From: a bacterium
GTDB lineage: Bacteria; Planctomycetota; SZUA-567
Direction: 5' to 3'
Assembly: GCA_003245715.1 (NCBI GenBank)
Contig: QKCJ01000050.1
Coordinates: forward strand, 1 to 51,734
Length of the DNA: 51,734 bases
Position numbers and translations under genes: made by a program
Shown: positions 44,372 to 51,734 of the stretch, piece by piece
Layout of the letters: each line of letters begins with the position of its first letter
Numbering within the stretch: position 1 is the first letter of the stretch
Notes under the pieces: model-generated
What the model saw: the letters and a program-made list of their open reading frames with translations, nothing else
What the model was told of the DNA's origin: nothing
Database searches by the model: none

Positions 44372-46474
44372 GTGATACGTAAACTCATATTTACCATGAT
44401 GTTATCAGGATCGCTGCTGGGACTGACAAATGCCGGGGACGAGAATATCCCGGAGAAGATTGTCGCCAGCCGTAATTTCACGGTTACGGTAAAACCGGCT
44501 GACAGCAAGAGTCTGGACGCTGAAGCGGCGGATCTTTATATTACACGTTTCCCCCAGCGGGGGTGGGTGCTTGACGGTGAGTGCCGCATTCAGGTCGGTA
44601 CTGGCGAAAAGCTCTTTGCCAAGGCAGTCAGCGTTCCCTCCGACGGGGTGTATTACTTCACCTCACGCGGGGCGGATGCTGTCGGCAAGAGTCCTGCGCC
44701 GCTGCGGGGCGATACCCCGCAGGTCAAGGTTATTGCCGATACGACTGCACCGGAGTTTTCGCTGCACGCACCTGAACCGGGCCGGATTTTCCGCGAGGGT
44801 GAGGAGATCCGCATTGAATGGATCGCCTCTGACCGCAATCTCGCGCTCAACCCCGTAGAGCTTGAGTACTCGACTGATAACGGCATCAACTGGCGGATAA
44901 TTTCGCGTGACATCCCTAATACCGGGCATTATTTCTGGAAGATTCCGCAGGCAGGCAATTTCATGCTGCGCGGGCGCTGTATCGACCGGGCGGGAAATGT
45001 TACCCGGGCTGAGCCTAATGAGAGCTGGAAGGTTATGCCGAAACTGCGGGCGCCGGTGGTGGTTAATGAAGAGGTCGTAGTTGCGCCCAAAATTCCGACG
45101 GCTCCAATAGCAGCGGTCACTCCGGAAGCTGCGCCGCTGGTCTCGGAAGTCAAGCCGACTGTCAAGGCGCAACCTGAAAAGAGCAAGTCAGCCGCCGTTG
45201 ATGATTATACAAAACACCTCAAGGACCCGCGCCCGGCAAGCAAGCATCCCGAACTTGACGCCAATAATGGTGACATTCCAAGAGTTGAACAGAAGAACGG
45301 TAAGGCCGCCTATATAGCCTATATCATGGCCGGCAATCTTGTGCGTCAGGGCCGTCTCAAGGACAGCCTGCGTTATTACCGCACGGCAGTTGATATTGAC
45401 GAGAATTTCGATCAGGCGTGGAATGACATGGCGCTGGTTTACAAGCAGCTTGGCGCCTACTCAAAGGCCGACGCCTGTATTATGCACGCTCTGAAGGTCA
45501 AGCCCGACAGCCCCCGTTACATCAATACCCGCGGCGGAATCTATCAGGCTTCAGGCTTTGAAATTCTGCGTGACCCGTCCTCGGGTGACGAGTCTCTGGC
45601 CCGGGCGAGTGACCTGATTTTATTCTCGGTAAAGACCTACGGACAGGCTATTGATTCAGCCCTCAAGCAGGGACGTCTGGCCGAGTGCGCGGAGACTTAT
45701 TTCCACCTTGGCGAGATCTGTTACTTTGCCAATCAGGACCCGCAGGGTGCGCGTCAGTACTGGACAAAGGTGCTTGATCTGCACTCACCGACGCCTGATC
45801 TGGACAACGTTGTCCTTGACCGGGACACCCCGCAGGAAAAACTTACCCGTACAATCTACGAAAAGAATACTGAATTATGGGTGAACCTCAATACCTGGCA
45901 GAGCTGGTCACGCGAGTATTTGCGCCAGCTTAACCGTCTGGAGCAGGGCGCGGCTGTACCGAAGGCTCCGTTTGTCGCCAGCCACTTCCAGCGTTTTGAG
46001 AACCCTAACCTCGGCGCGAATACCCAGCCGATGGCGGCAAGTCAGGGTGTTTACGGACTGCGCCAAGACGGAAATTATTCAGGCACTGACGCATATGCGG
46101 GAATGGGCGGCAGCGGACAGCGCGTTGTCCAGCAGACGCAGCCGTATTACTACAACAATCAGGGACAGCCCGTCGCCGCGCCGACCAATCACCCGATGGT
46201 TGTCGGGCAGCAACCGGTTGACCCACGAACTTATTATCTGAAAAACGGCCAATGCCCGATCAGTAACACCCAGCAGTATTCCGGACAGACCAGCCAGCAG
46301 GCGCAACAGCAAGTTCAGGCGCAGGATCAGAATTACCCACGCTATGTTTATGACGGCGCTGTCACCCAGCAGTCGCAGATGCAGGCACGGGAGAATGTCG
46401 GACAGGGTGTGTGGAACAACCAGAACTATGGCAGCACCCCTGATTACACCTACAAGACCCAGAACTCGCAGTGA
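44372..46474 (+). CDS. Exported Ig-like/TPR protein with Gln-rich tail
   Basis: 700 residues. GTG start with GGAGAG 6 bases upstream. Residues 1-21 are a signal peptide (ending LTNAGDE). About 130-215 is an Ig-like beta sandwich (TAPEFSLHAPEPGRIF, IEWIASDRNLALNPVELEYSTD, HYFWKIP) of the kind seen in extracellular bacterial proteins. Residues about 310-470 hold TPR units (GNLVRQGRLKDSLRYYRTAVDID, NDMALVYKQLGAYSKADACIMHALKVKPD, YFHLGEICYFANQDPQGARQYW). The last 180 residues are Gln/Asn/Tyr-rich, low complexity and probably disordered. Likely a periplasmic or surface scaffold; no family name. Upstream gap 44129-44371 contains a run of nine C but no strong promoter. Confidence 0.78.
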   Translation: MIRKLIFTMMLSGSLLGLTNAGDENIPEKIVASRNFTVTVKPADSKSLDAEAADLYITRFPQRGWVLDGECRIQVGTGEKLFAKAVSVPSDGVYYFTSRGADAVGKSPAPLRGDTPQVKVIADTTAPEFSLHAPEPGRIFREGEEIRIEWIASDRNLALNPVELEYSTDNGINWRIISRDIPNTGHYFWKIPQAGNFMLRGRCIDRAGNVTRAEPNESWKVMPKLRAPVVVNEEVVVAPKIPTAPIAAVTPEAAPLVSEVKPTVKAQPEKSKSAAVDDYTKHLKDPRPASKHPELDANNGDIPRVEQKNGKAAYIAYIMAGNLVRQGRLKDSLRYYRTAVDIDENFDQAWNDMALVYKQLGAYSKADACIMHALKVKPDSPRYINTRGGIYQASGFEILRDPSSGDESLARASDLILFSVKTYGQAIDSALKQGRLAECAETYFHLGEICYFANQDPQGARQYWTKVLDLHSPTPDLDNVVLDRDTPQEKLTRTIYEKNTELWVNLNTWQSWSREYLRQLNRLEQGAAVPKAPFVASHFQRFENPNLGANTQPMAASQGVYGLRQDGNYSGTDAYAGMGGSGQRVVQQTQPYYYNNQGQPVAAPTNHPMVVGQQPVDPRTYYLKNGQCPISNTQQYSGQTSQQAQQQVQAQDQNYPRYVYDGAVTQQSQMQARENVGQGVWNNQNYGSTPDYTYKTQNSQ

Positions 46475-46564
46475 TAACCTTATTCCGGCGGCGCCAGATT
46501 AATGCGTTTTACAATTAATTTTTAACAGCGAAAATTTTGAGGTTTGAAGCAGGAAACATTATCT

Positions 46565-47707
46565 ATGGAAGTAAAATCAATCGCTGTTATCGGCGCAACA
46601 GGCTCTATCGGCAGCAGCGCACTGGATATTTTCAGAAACTATCCTGAACGCTTCAAGCCGGTCATGCTCAGCGCCGGCAGAAATGTTGAAAAACTGATCG
46701 CTGCTGCCAGTGAATTCAAACCGGCGCATGTAGTGATTGCTGATGATACAAAATACAATGACCTCAAGTCCGCACTTTCCGGCAGCGGGGCAAAGCTCTA
46801 CTGCGGACAGGCAGGGTTATCCGAGGCGATAAATAATTGTGGCGCGAAAATGTGTCTGAGCGCGGCAGTTGGCTCGGCTGGTCTGGCTCCGACTATTGAC
46901 GCGATAAAGGCGGGTATGGATATTGCACTGGCCAACAAGGAAAGTCTGGTTGCCGGGGGCGAGATTATCCTCGAACTTATTAAAGAAAAAAATGTCAGAC
47001 TTCTGCCCGTTGATTCAGAGCATAGCGCACTCTTTCAGTGCCTTGACGGCAACCCGCGGAAGTCTGTGCGCAAGCTGATTATCACCGCTTCAGGCGGCGC
47101 GTTTCGCGACTACAGTAAACGCCAGCTTGAAACCGCCACCCCCCAGCAGGCGCTGGCCCACCCGACCTGGGACATGGGCGCAAAAATCACTATCGACTCC
47201 GCGACTCTCGCCAATAAAGCGCTTGAAGTCATCGAAGCCCACCGGCTCTTTGCTATCGCCTACGAAAATATCGAAGTACTCGTACACCGCCAGTCACTGA
47301 TTCACGGCATGGTCGAGTTCTGCGACGGCGCGGTCATGGCTCAGATCGCCAAACCAGATATGCGCCTGCCAATTCTGCACGCGCTTGGCTACCCTGAACG
47401 CCTTGAATATAACCTCCAGTCGCCGTCATTTGCCACGCTTGGCCAACTTACCTTTGAAGAACCCAAATATGAACTCTTCCCCATGCTTGAGATCGGCATC
47501 ACTGCCGGTAAAGCCGGAGGTTTGCACCCGGCGGTTTACTCGGCGGCCAATGAAAAAGCTGTCGCGCTCTTCCTCGACGGCAAAATATCCTTTAATGATA
47601 TCGCCAAACGCACCGAAAAAGCCTTAAGCACCACCCCCAACCTGCCGGTTACGCTGGAAAATATACTTTCAGCCGAGAATGAAGCCAAAAAACAATTTTG
47701 CAATTGA
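46565..47707 (+). CDS. dxr: 1-deoxy-D-xylulose 5-phosphate reductoisomerase
   Basis: 380 residues from ATG with AGGAA 9 bases upstream; a TTG seven codons earlier is in frame but less likely. Second step of the MEP pathway, with NADPH. IAVIGATGSIGSSALDIF is the cofactor site, ALANKESLVAGGEII and PVDSEHSALFQCL carry catalytic and metal residues, and ATPQQALAHPTWDMGAKITIDSATLANKALEVIEA is typical. Stands alone between an exported protein gene and a response regulator gene. Confidence 0.96.
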   Translation: MEVKSIAVIGATGSIGSSALDIFRNYPERFKPVMLSAGRNVEKLIAAASEFKPAHVVIADDTKYNDLKSALSGSGAKLYCGQAGLSEAINNCGAKMCLSAAVGSAGLAPTIDAIKAGMDIALANKESLVAGGEIILELIKEKNVRLLPVDSEHSALFQCLDGNPRKSVRKLIITASGGAFRDYSKRQLETATPQQALAHPTWDMGAKITIDSATLANKALEVIEAHRLFAIAYENIEVLVHRQSLIHGMVEFCDGAVMAQIAKPDMRLPILHALGYPERLEYNLQSPSFATLGQLTFEEPKYELFPMLEIGITAGKAGGLHPAVYSAANEKAVALFLDGKISFNDIAKRTEKALSTTPNLPVTLENILSAENEAKKQFCN

Positions 47708-47741
47708 CACACTTTTAATCGCAAAACACCCCCGAAAATAA

Positions 47742-47770
47742 TTGACAATTTTAAAATTCCGATTTAAAAT
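47742..47770 (+). promoter_or_regulatory. Consensus promoter of the receiver-domain gene
   Basis: TTGACA (47742-47747), 17-base spacer, TAAAAT (47765-47770), 38 bases before the ATG. Confidence 0.75.
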
Positions 47771-47808
47771 CTTAATATCGGGTCGGGAAACCTATTGGGA
47801 AGATTAAA

Positions 47809-48801
47809 ATGTCAACTAACACCAGTTTCAGCCACACGCTTGAAATTGCCAGGGAATTTTTCGGTGGCAACACTTCTATCGAACGCGCGGAGCAGATACT
47901 TTCTGAGTTAAAAAAATCACAATCGCTCTGCTGTGGGGTAATCCGTAATTATCTGACCACCGCCAACTACCTGCATCTTGAGTGGCAGAAGATGCTGATT
48001 GACCTGTTAAACTCACTGGTAGCCGATCCCCAGCAGATAATCCCGCTACTGCCGTCGATATTGCCGCTGATTTCTGCTTCTTCCGATTATCTGCGCGATG
48101 AGATAGTGGAGATTGTCAAGAAACTTGGAGAGGAGTCGCTGATCTGCGAGCATTTCAGCTACGGCTTTCTCAGAAACAACAAGCCTGAAGTCAAAATTGC
48201 CGGCGCAAAAATACTCCTGCATCTATGCCAGTTCAAGAAAAGTACATTCTGCCAGAATCTAATCGCGCTGCAGGAGCAGAACTCCGGTTATCCCGAGGTC
48301 CATGAACTGCTCCAACAGGCAGGCGAGGTCTGCCTGAAAAACCACGCAAGCTGTAATATGGCTACAAATACTGTCACCCAAAACCAGTCACCCAAAACCG
48401 ACCTCAAAGACAAGAAGATCATGATCGTTGACGACGACCCGCAGATACGCGCACTTCTGAGCAATATTTTAAAACGCTGCAACGCGGATATCACTGAAGC
48501 GCAGAACGGACGAGAGGCCGCTGACATTCTTGACGCCGTTTACGGCAGCAACGGTTACTATGACCTGGTGATTACCGATCTGCGTATGCCAGTACTTAAC
48601 GGTATGCATCTTATTGAACACTTCCGCGGAAAATTTCCCGAGGTCTCAACGCCGATTATTATTCTCACGGCCGTCAAGGATAAGGATATCGCCCTGACCG
48701 CGCTCAACAAATACCAGATAAAATCCTATCTGATTAAACCCGTGCCTATCTCAAAATTCTACAGCAGCATCAACAGCGTATTCCCCCAAAACACCGCCTG
48801 A
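47809..48801 (+). CDS. Response regulator with N-terminal helical-repeat domain
   Basis: 330 residues. Residues 1-175 are all-helical with HEAT/ARM-like spacing (IIPLLPSILPLISASSDYLRDEIVEIVKKLGEE, NNKPEVKIAGAKILLHLCQF). After a polar linker, residues about 200-325 are a receiver: acidic pair in IVDDDPQIRALL, phosphoacceptor Asp257 in LVITDLRMPVLNG, Thr in ILTAVKD and Lys in YLIKPVP. There is no DNA-binding or enzymatic output, so signalling would be by protein contact. No kinase is adjacent; the kinase at 37673 is 10 kb away. Confidence 0.86.
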   Translation: MSTNTSFSHTLEIAREFFGGNTSIERAEQILSELKKSQSLCCGVIRNYLTTANYLHLEWQKMLIDLLNSLVADPQQIIPLLPSILPLISASSDYLRDEIVEIVKKLGEESLICEHFSYGFLRNNKPEVKIAGAKILLHLCQFKKSTFCQNLIALQEQNSGYPEVHELLQQAGEVCLKNHASCNMATNTVTQNQSPKTDLKDKKIMIVDDDPQIRALLSNILKRCNADITEAQNGREAADILDAVYGSNGYYDLVITDLRMPVLNGMHLIEHFRGKFPEVSTPIIILTAVKDKDIALTALNKYQIKSYLIKPVPISKFYSSINSVFPQNTA

Positions 48802-48857
48802 AGCAAGCCCCGCACGTCAATCCGGTTCAGATAAATTCTGGCATTCAACGGTATTGC

Positions 48858-48886
48858 TTGCCCTTTGCGGCGCATTTGAGTAAAAT
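48858..48886 (+). promoter_or_regulatory. Promoter of comM
   Basis: TTGCCC (48858-48863), 17-base spacer, TAAAAT (48881-48886), 36 bases before the ATG. Confidence 0.55.
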
Positions 48887-48921
48887 TGCGGCTACATTTT
48901 AACTCACTTGCAGGCTAAATC

Positions 48922-50451
48922 ATGCTCTCAAAATTATACTCTATTGCCATAACCGGTGTGGAAGCGGAAATTGTCGAGGTCGAACTTGACCTCAGCGGCG
49001 GTCTTGTAGGCATACGCATCGTCGGCTTGCCCGATAACGCAGTCCGTGAATCGGCAGACCGGGTCAAGTCTGCACTGAAAAACAGCCAGTACCAATACCC
49101 TCCGCGCAAGATGGTTGTCAACCTCGCTCCGGCTGAACTGAAAAAAGAAGGCGCACTCTTTGACCTGCCGATTGCTCTGGCGATACTTTTGGCATCTGAA
49201 CAAATAGAAGCGCCCCGGGCCGGTGATTATCTGGTCATGGGTGAGCTTGCCCTTGACGGTACGCTGCGACCGGTGAAAGGTGTTCTCGCGGCCGCGATCA
49301 TCGCCAGTCAGAAAAATTTCCGCGGCCTGATTGTCCCTGCAGCAAACGCGGTAGAAGCAGCCGTCCTTGCCGACCAGATCGAAATCTTCCCGGCCAGAAA
49401 TCTTAGTGAAGCCGCCGGATTTATTACCGGCGAACTCGGCAGACCAGAGATCACTCCGGACTGCTCTGAAGAATTGCAAAGAGAACACCATCTCTGTTTT
49501 TCCGATGTGCGCGGACAGGAGCATGTCAAGCGGGCGCTGGAGATCGCTGCGGCCGGTGGACATAATATCCTGATGATGGGGCCGCCCGGCTCAGGCAAGA
49601 CCATGAGCGCACAACGCCTGCCCGGAATTTTGCCGCAGCTGAACCTTGAGGAATCGCTTGAAGTCACCAAGATTTATTCTATCGCCGGTGAACTTGCGCC
49701 AGGACAGGGACTGCTCAAGGACCGCCCCTTCCGCACGCCGCATCACAATGCCAGCCCCGCCGGACTTATCGGCGGCGGGACAATTCCACGACCCGGTGAA
49801 TTATCGCTTGCGCATAACGGCGTACTCTTTCTTGACGAAGCGCCGGAGTTTTCCCGCACACTGCTGGAGACCCTGCGCCAACCGCTTGAGGACGGACAGA
49901 TAACTATCAGCCGCGCTGCAAGCTCCGCCAGATATCCGGCCAATATCATGCTTGTACTCTCAATGAATATGTGTCCCTGCGGCAAACTTGGCGACAACCG
50001 AAAAACCTGCCGCTGCACACCGAACCAGATTGAACGCTACACCGCCAAACTCTCCGGCCCGTTACTCGACCGTATCGACCTGCATATCGAAGCCCCGGCA
50101 TTGCATTACAATGAACTTCGCGCGCCCAAAAAAGGCGAAACATCGGAAGTAATACGTGCGCGCGTACAAAATGCCAGAGACATCCAGCAAAACAGATTCA
50201 CCGGGTCAACCACACCAGTTAACGCCAGAATGCTGCCTTCAGATATCGAAACACACTGCGCCCTCCCACCCGAAGGCGAGGTATTATTAAAAGCTGCAGT
50301 TGATAATCTCGGACTATCCGCACGAGCATGGAGCAGAATCTTAAAGGTCGCACGGACAATCGCTGATTTAGCCGGAGAAGAAAATATTAATATCGAACAT
50401 CTTTCTGAGGCGATTCAGTATCGCGTGCTTGACCGGAAGAATAATTTATGA
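48922..50451 (+). CDS. comM: ComM/YifB-family AAA+ ATPase (Mg chelatase-like)
   Basis: 509 residues, normal. The N-terminal S5/Lon-like domain (ITGVEAEIVEVELDLSGGLVGIRIVGLPDNAVRESADRV region, residues 10-45) is followed by AAA+ Walker A GPPGSGKTMSAQRL (about 215-228), Walker B NGVLFLDEAPEF and a cysteine-containing insertion (NMCPCGKLGDNRKTCRC). In naturally transformable bacteria ComM is a branch-migration helicase that helps integrate foreign DNA; other competence genes are not seen here. The stop overlaps the next small gene by four bases. Confidence 0.94.
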   Translation: MLSKLYSIAITGVEAEIVEVELDLSGGLVGIRIVGLPDNAVRESADRVKSALKNSQYQYPPRKMVVNLAPAELKKEGALFDLPIALAILLASEQIEAPRAGDYLVMGELALDGTLRPVKGVLAAAIIASQKNFRGLIVPAANAVEAAVLADQIEIFPARNLSEAAGFITGELGRPEITPDCSEELQREHHLCFSDVRGQEHVKRALEIAAAGGHNILMMGPPGSGKTMSAQRLPGILPQLNLEESLEVTKIYSIAGELAPGQGLLKDRPFRTPHHNASPAGLIGGGTIPRPGELSLAHNGVLFLDEAPEFSRTLLETLRQPLEDGQITISRAASSARYPANIMLVLSMNMCPCGKLGDNRKTCRCTPNQIERYTAKLSGPLLDRIDLHIEAPALHYNELRAPKKGETSEVIRARVQNARDIQQNRFTGSTTPVNARMLPSDIETHCALPPEGEVLLKAAVDNLGLSARAWSRILKVARTIADLAGEENINIEHLSEAIQYRVLDRKNNL

Positions 50452-50840
50452 ATTTTAAAACATTGACCATGCTTGAAATTGAAAAACATTCACTTCATTT
50501 CCTTTCAGACAGAAAAGGCGTTGTTTTCGACAATCTAAAAGAACAAATAGATGCGTCATATATTAATAATAGAAGTTATTCTTCTGCGGGAGGATACTGT
50601 GATTTTAAATTCAAAACATCTAACATTGAAACTACAACCGTAAATTTACTCGCAGACTTACAAGCCAGCCTGTATTACAACAATGAAAAATACATATTCG
50701 ATTTTCTCTTATGGTTTGAAAATGGCCTAATATCTTCTTTAGAAATTACTTTTAATCCTAGTTTTTCTGAGTTACTCAACCCGGATAAATCCATTGATGA
50801 CTTTATTTTTACAGCAATTCAGTTTTATTATTGGACATAA
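50448..50840 (+). CDS. Small AT-rich gene, unknown function
   Basis: 130 residues, acidic and aromatic, no signal peptide or membrane helix. The ATG overlaps the comM stop. The DNA is clearly more AT-rich than its neighbours, which hints at recent acquisition. The shape (single small domain with FDFLLWFENGLISSLEITFN) recalls small immunity or orphan proteins, but no family is recognised. Confidence 0.6.
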   Translation: MNFKTLTMLEIEKHSLHFLSDRKGVVFDNLKEQIDASYINNRSYSSAGGYCDFKFKTSNIETTTVNLLADLQASLYYNNEKYIFDFLLWFENGLISSLEITFNPSFSELLNPDKSIDDFIFTAIQFYYWT

Positions 50841-50920
50841 TTTATATTAAGAGACATGAGCACCGTCCACAAGCATAACGAATGGCAACGCTAAAGAATT
50901 ATACAACAACAGGTACAAGA

Positions 50921-51262
50921 ATGAAAAAAATCGCATATTTACTTCTATTCACATTAATAACCATACTTGTTTCTACTGGCGCATATTACTATGCTGAGAA
51001 TACTGGCAGGGGAGCACCTTTGCTTGGGTATATCTTTCTGTTTATTGCCGGCGGGCCGACAATTCTGATCGCTATAACCCTGGAAAAACTTGGTATCGTT
51101 CTTTCAGAGTCTCTTACACCAATTTTTATTTCTCAGTGGGCTTTAATCTGGATAATCGGATTAATATTTATTTTCAGAAACAAAGCCAATCCATTTCTAA
51201 CATATACTACAGCAATCTTAATTATCTCCGCATTTTTATCATACCTTAATTTAGTTTTTTAA
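50921..51262 (+). CDS. Small membrane protein, AT-rich, unknown function
   Basis: 113 residues from the ATG following AGGTACAAGA; thirteen in-frame codons before it have no site. Four hydrophobic segments (about residues 4-22, 30-50, 65-85 and 93-112) with short loops. Like the preceding gene, it is AT-rich and unlike its neighbours. No family recognised. Confidence 0.6.
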   Translation: MKKIAYLLLFTLITILVSTGAYYYAENTGRGAPLLGYIFLFIAGGPTILIAITLEKLGIVLSESLTPIFISQWALIWIIGLIFIFRNKANPFLTYTTAILIISAFLSYLNLVF

Positions 51263-51380
51263 TAGCATTTTAAGCTACACCTGTATTATTAAAGAAAATA
51301 TAGATAATTGCCGATTTATATGAATGACGTGTTTTACCGCGATAAATGTCTGATAAAATTTTGTTCTTACTTTAATAACT

Positions 51381-51734
51381 ATGAAACTGAAAAAATATCG
51401 CTCACTCTTTGACTTTCTGCTACTGGCCGGATTCTTTGCCGCAGCCGGGTATGGCGCGTATATTTACTGGTTAAAGAGTAAGCCTGAGCCTGAAAAATCT
51501 GCTACTCTGACCCTGCAGGATGACCCCGGCGGAATCAATATCAAAGACATGCTCGAACTTGCTCGCACCACCCCCCCCGCACCGACGAACCCCAAATGGG
51601 AGCCGGATGTGTTATCAAACCGCTGGAAAAATATCGTCATCCACCACAGCGCAACCCTCTCTGGCAATGCCGCAATCTTTGACCGCGCCCATCATGAACG
51701 CGGCATGAATAACGGCCTGGCTTATCATTTTGTT
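51381..51734 (+). CDS. Membrane-anchored N-acetylmuramoyl-L-alanine amidase (partial, cut by window end)
   Basis: The open frame runs 118 codons to the last base without a stop. Residues 10-30 form a membrane anchor or signal, then a polar linker with a Pro-rich part. From about residue 86 the sequence WKNIVIHHSATLSGNAAIF and HHERGMNNGLAYHFV matches the N-terminus of Amidase_2/PGRP-type amidases, with the first zinc His in IHHSAT and the Tyr-His of AYHF. It would cleave the lactyl amide between MurNAc and the peptide stem. A run of eight C (51571-51578) lies in the linker. Confidence 0.75.
   Translation, partial: MKLKKYRSLFDFLLLAGFFAAAGYGAYIYWLKSKPEPEKSATLTLQDDPGGINIKDMLELARTTPPAPTNPKWEPDVLSNRWKNIVIHHSATLSGNAAIFDRAHHERGMNNGLAYHFV

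Overview
The window looks like a chromosomal stretch of a Gram-negative bacterium, probably of the PVC superphylum and perhaps Lentisphaerota. That placement is an inference from gene style: many Sec-exported TPR proteins, tandem ExbD genes, a split glycine decarboxylase, the MEP isoprenoid pathway and glycogen genes side by side. No rRNA marker is present to confirm it. The DNA is mostly core metabolism with moderately high G+C, coding-dense, with clear Shine-Dalgarno sites and several textbook Rho-independent terminators. I see no insertion sequence, prophage, CRISPR array, rRNA or tRNA.

Layout. (1) 34-855, minus: an exported protein of unknown function. (2) 1116-7757, plus: purA, a small membrane protein, pyrR, pyrB, an exported Memo-AMMECR1 fusion and hemA, closed by a hairpin that serves both strands. 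(3) 7849-16441, minus: an envelope cluster made of a 1760-residue exported helical-repeat protein, a TPR protein, an ExbB/TolQ channel protein and two ExbD/TolR proteins. (4) 16733-19556, minus: gcvPA and glgC. (5) 19753-20937, minus: an exported protein and an IscR-like Rrf2 regulator with a strong promoter and a nearby palindrome. (6) 21082-27209, minus: the fatty-acid cluster rpmF-plsX-fabH-fabD-fabG-acpP-fabF, with its own terminators and an extra promoter before acpP. (7) 27723-35802, plus: an alpha/beta-hydrolase fused to a ketopantoate reductase, a MarC-type membrane protein, glgA, mutS, a P-loop kinase-like protein and a nitroreductase. (8) 35919-38776, minus: a histidine kinase-receiver protein, an ExbD-like protein, a polytopic membrane protein and purN, overlapping or tightly spaced. 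(9) 39032-51734, plus: an exported protein with a VAP/AAP repeat, dxs-cbiD-precorrin-2 dehydrogenase, an exported Ig-like/TPR protein, dxr, a receiver protein with a helical-repeat N-terminus, comM, two AT-rich orphan genes and the start of an anchored peptidoglycan amidase that runs off the window.

How it fits together. Nucleotide synthesis (purA, purN, pyrR, pyrB), lipid synthesis, isoprenoid precursors (dxs, dxr), tetrapyrrole/cobalamin steps (hemA, cbiD, CysG N-terminal type) and glycogen synthesis (glgC, glgA) are scattered over several transcription units rather than gathered into full pathway operons. The parts most worth study are the ExbB/ExbD/giant-repeat cluster, which looks like a proton-driven envelope machine without a recognised outer-membrane partner; the exported Memo-AMMECR1 fusion with altered signature motifs; the hydrolase-ketopantoate reductase fusion; and the kinase/ExbD-like/membrane-protein operon.
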